Below, in pieces: positions 63,685 through 64,000 of a stretch of DNA of 64,000 nt. The first letter of the stretch is position 1, and each line of letters opens with the position of its first letter. Position numbers and translations under genes: made by a program. Below the pieces are notes generated by a model. It did no database searches and was not told the origin of the DNA. It saw only the letters and a program-made list of their open reading frames with translations. The DNA lies in contig NZ_JNWO01000004.1 of assembly GCF_000716435.1 (NCBI RefSeq), forward strand, positions 1 to 64,000, given 5' to 3'. The stretch comes from Streptomyces xylophagus. GTDB taxonomy: Bacteria > Actinomycetota > Actinomycetes > Streptomycetales > Streptomycetaceae.

Positions 63685-64000
63685 GCTCCTACGCCCGCGA
63701 CCCGCTGGCGGGTAGAGCGCGCGGCTTCCTGCCTGTCGGTTGACGAGTCCGGTTTCCGGAAGACCTGAGCTTGGGAAGCTGAGGTGATCTAGGGATCACT
63801 GTGGTGCTGGCCTGCGGCGGAGCGGTGTCAGGCACTTGGTTGGCACTTGACTGGTTCCCTGGAGTTCGCCGCGGTTCCCTGCACGATCTGGCATGAGCCT
63901 GGCACGCGTAGTTTGAGGCCCGAACTGCGAAAGGGACTGTCGCGGTACCGCTGGCTGCTGGGGTATCCAGGCAGCGTAGCCGCCTTGGAGGGGCCGTCTG
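63685..64000. other. Gene-free right edge with short repeats
   Basis: About 316 bp. It holds AGCTTGGGAAGCTG (63768-63781, also at 62110), the perfect inverted repeat GTGATC/GATCAC with a 4-bp centre (63784-63799), GGCACTTG twice (63831 and 63842) and GGTTCCCTG twice (63853 and 63873). Clusters like this occur near regulators or attachment sites of integrative elements; no integrase gene is in the window. Confidence 0.45.

Noticed and set aside
63685..64000. tRNA gene or attachment core at the right edge
   Set aside because: No cloverleaf or CCA-type acceptor pattern could be found by eye in either strand; only short repeats are present.

Overview
The window is high-GC actinobacterial chromosome, almost certainly Streptomyces. 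The evidence is GC-rich third codon positions, GTG starts, many TGATG/ATGA/GTGA translational overlaps, many secreted proteins and lipoproteins, and regulators of the TetR, LacI, HxlR and XRE/MmyB types. I saw no tRNA, rRNA, CRISPR array or transposase gene. About 52 protein genes are supported.

Left part (1-10724): a partial DUF6445-type gene, a lipoprotein, membrane proteins, a VOC protein, an OmpR-type response regulator and histidine kinase pair, an FAD monooxygenase divergent from a TetR regulator, an RTX-type calcium-binding secreted protein, and a membrane acyltransferase.

Pst-like locus (10770-22090, minus strand): pstC, pstA, two membrane-anchored phosphate-binding-like proteins, a secreted PstS-like protein with FnIII and Ig repeats, a sortase-fold protein lacking all three catalytic residues, and pstB. 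Several junctions overlap. A 126-bp repeat is read in one frame as the acidic tail of PstA and in another as the His/Pro-rich N-terminus of a binding protein. This is the least ordinary system in the window.

Middle (22391-29348): a membrane protein, a beta-propeller/Ig secreted protein, a coupled SDR-TetR-monooxygenase operon, an MmyB-type regulator, and a GlxA/AraC pseudogene remnant.

Orphan lipid cluster (29778-35892): a FabH-like synthase with an octapeptide-repeat tail, an ACP, a FabF-like synthase, a second FabH/OleA-like synthase, a carboxymuconolactone-decarboxylase-like/ferredoxin fusion, and a cytochrome P450. A Tat-exported GMC oxidase related to cholesterol oxidase converges on it. 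Next come a Ser/Thr kinase, a secreted lipase and alpha/beta hydrolase with three TTAC-N6-GTAA sites between them, a TetR regulator, a TMEM175-like channel and an APC permease.

Sugar-acid catabolic island (45110-57482): the minus strand runs sugar-binding lipoprotein, two permeases, KDPG/KDPGal-type aldolase, PfkB kinase, lactonase. The plus strand runs LacI regulator, SDR, galactonate dehydratase-like enzyme, and a secreted beta-helix protein with two carbohydrate-binding modules behind a strongly folded leader. Together they fit an oxidative D-galactose or similar pathway: aldose to lactone to aldonate to 2-keto-3-deoxy acid to its phosphate to pyruvate plus triose phosphate. No ABC ATPase is present, so a shared one is implied.

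Right end: an HxlR regulator with a perfect 17-bp palindrome divergent from two aldo/keto reductases, a VOC protein, a secreted protein, then about 2.1 kb of lower-GC, gene-poor DNA with small ORFs, a zinc-ribbon/frameshift pair and short repeats.
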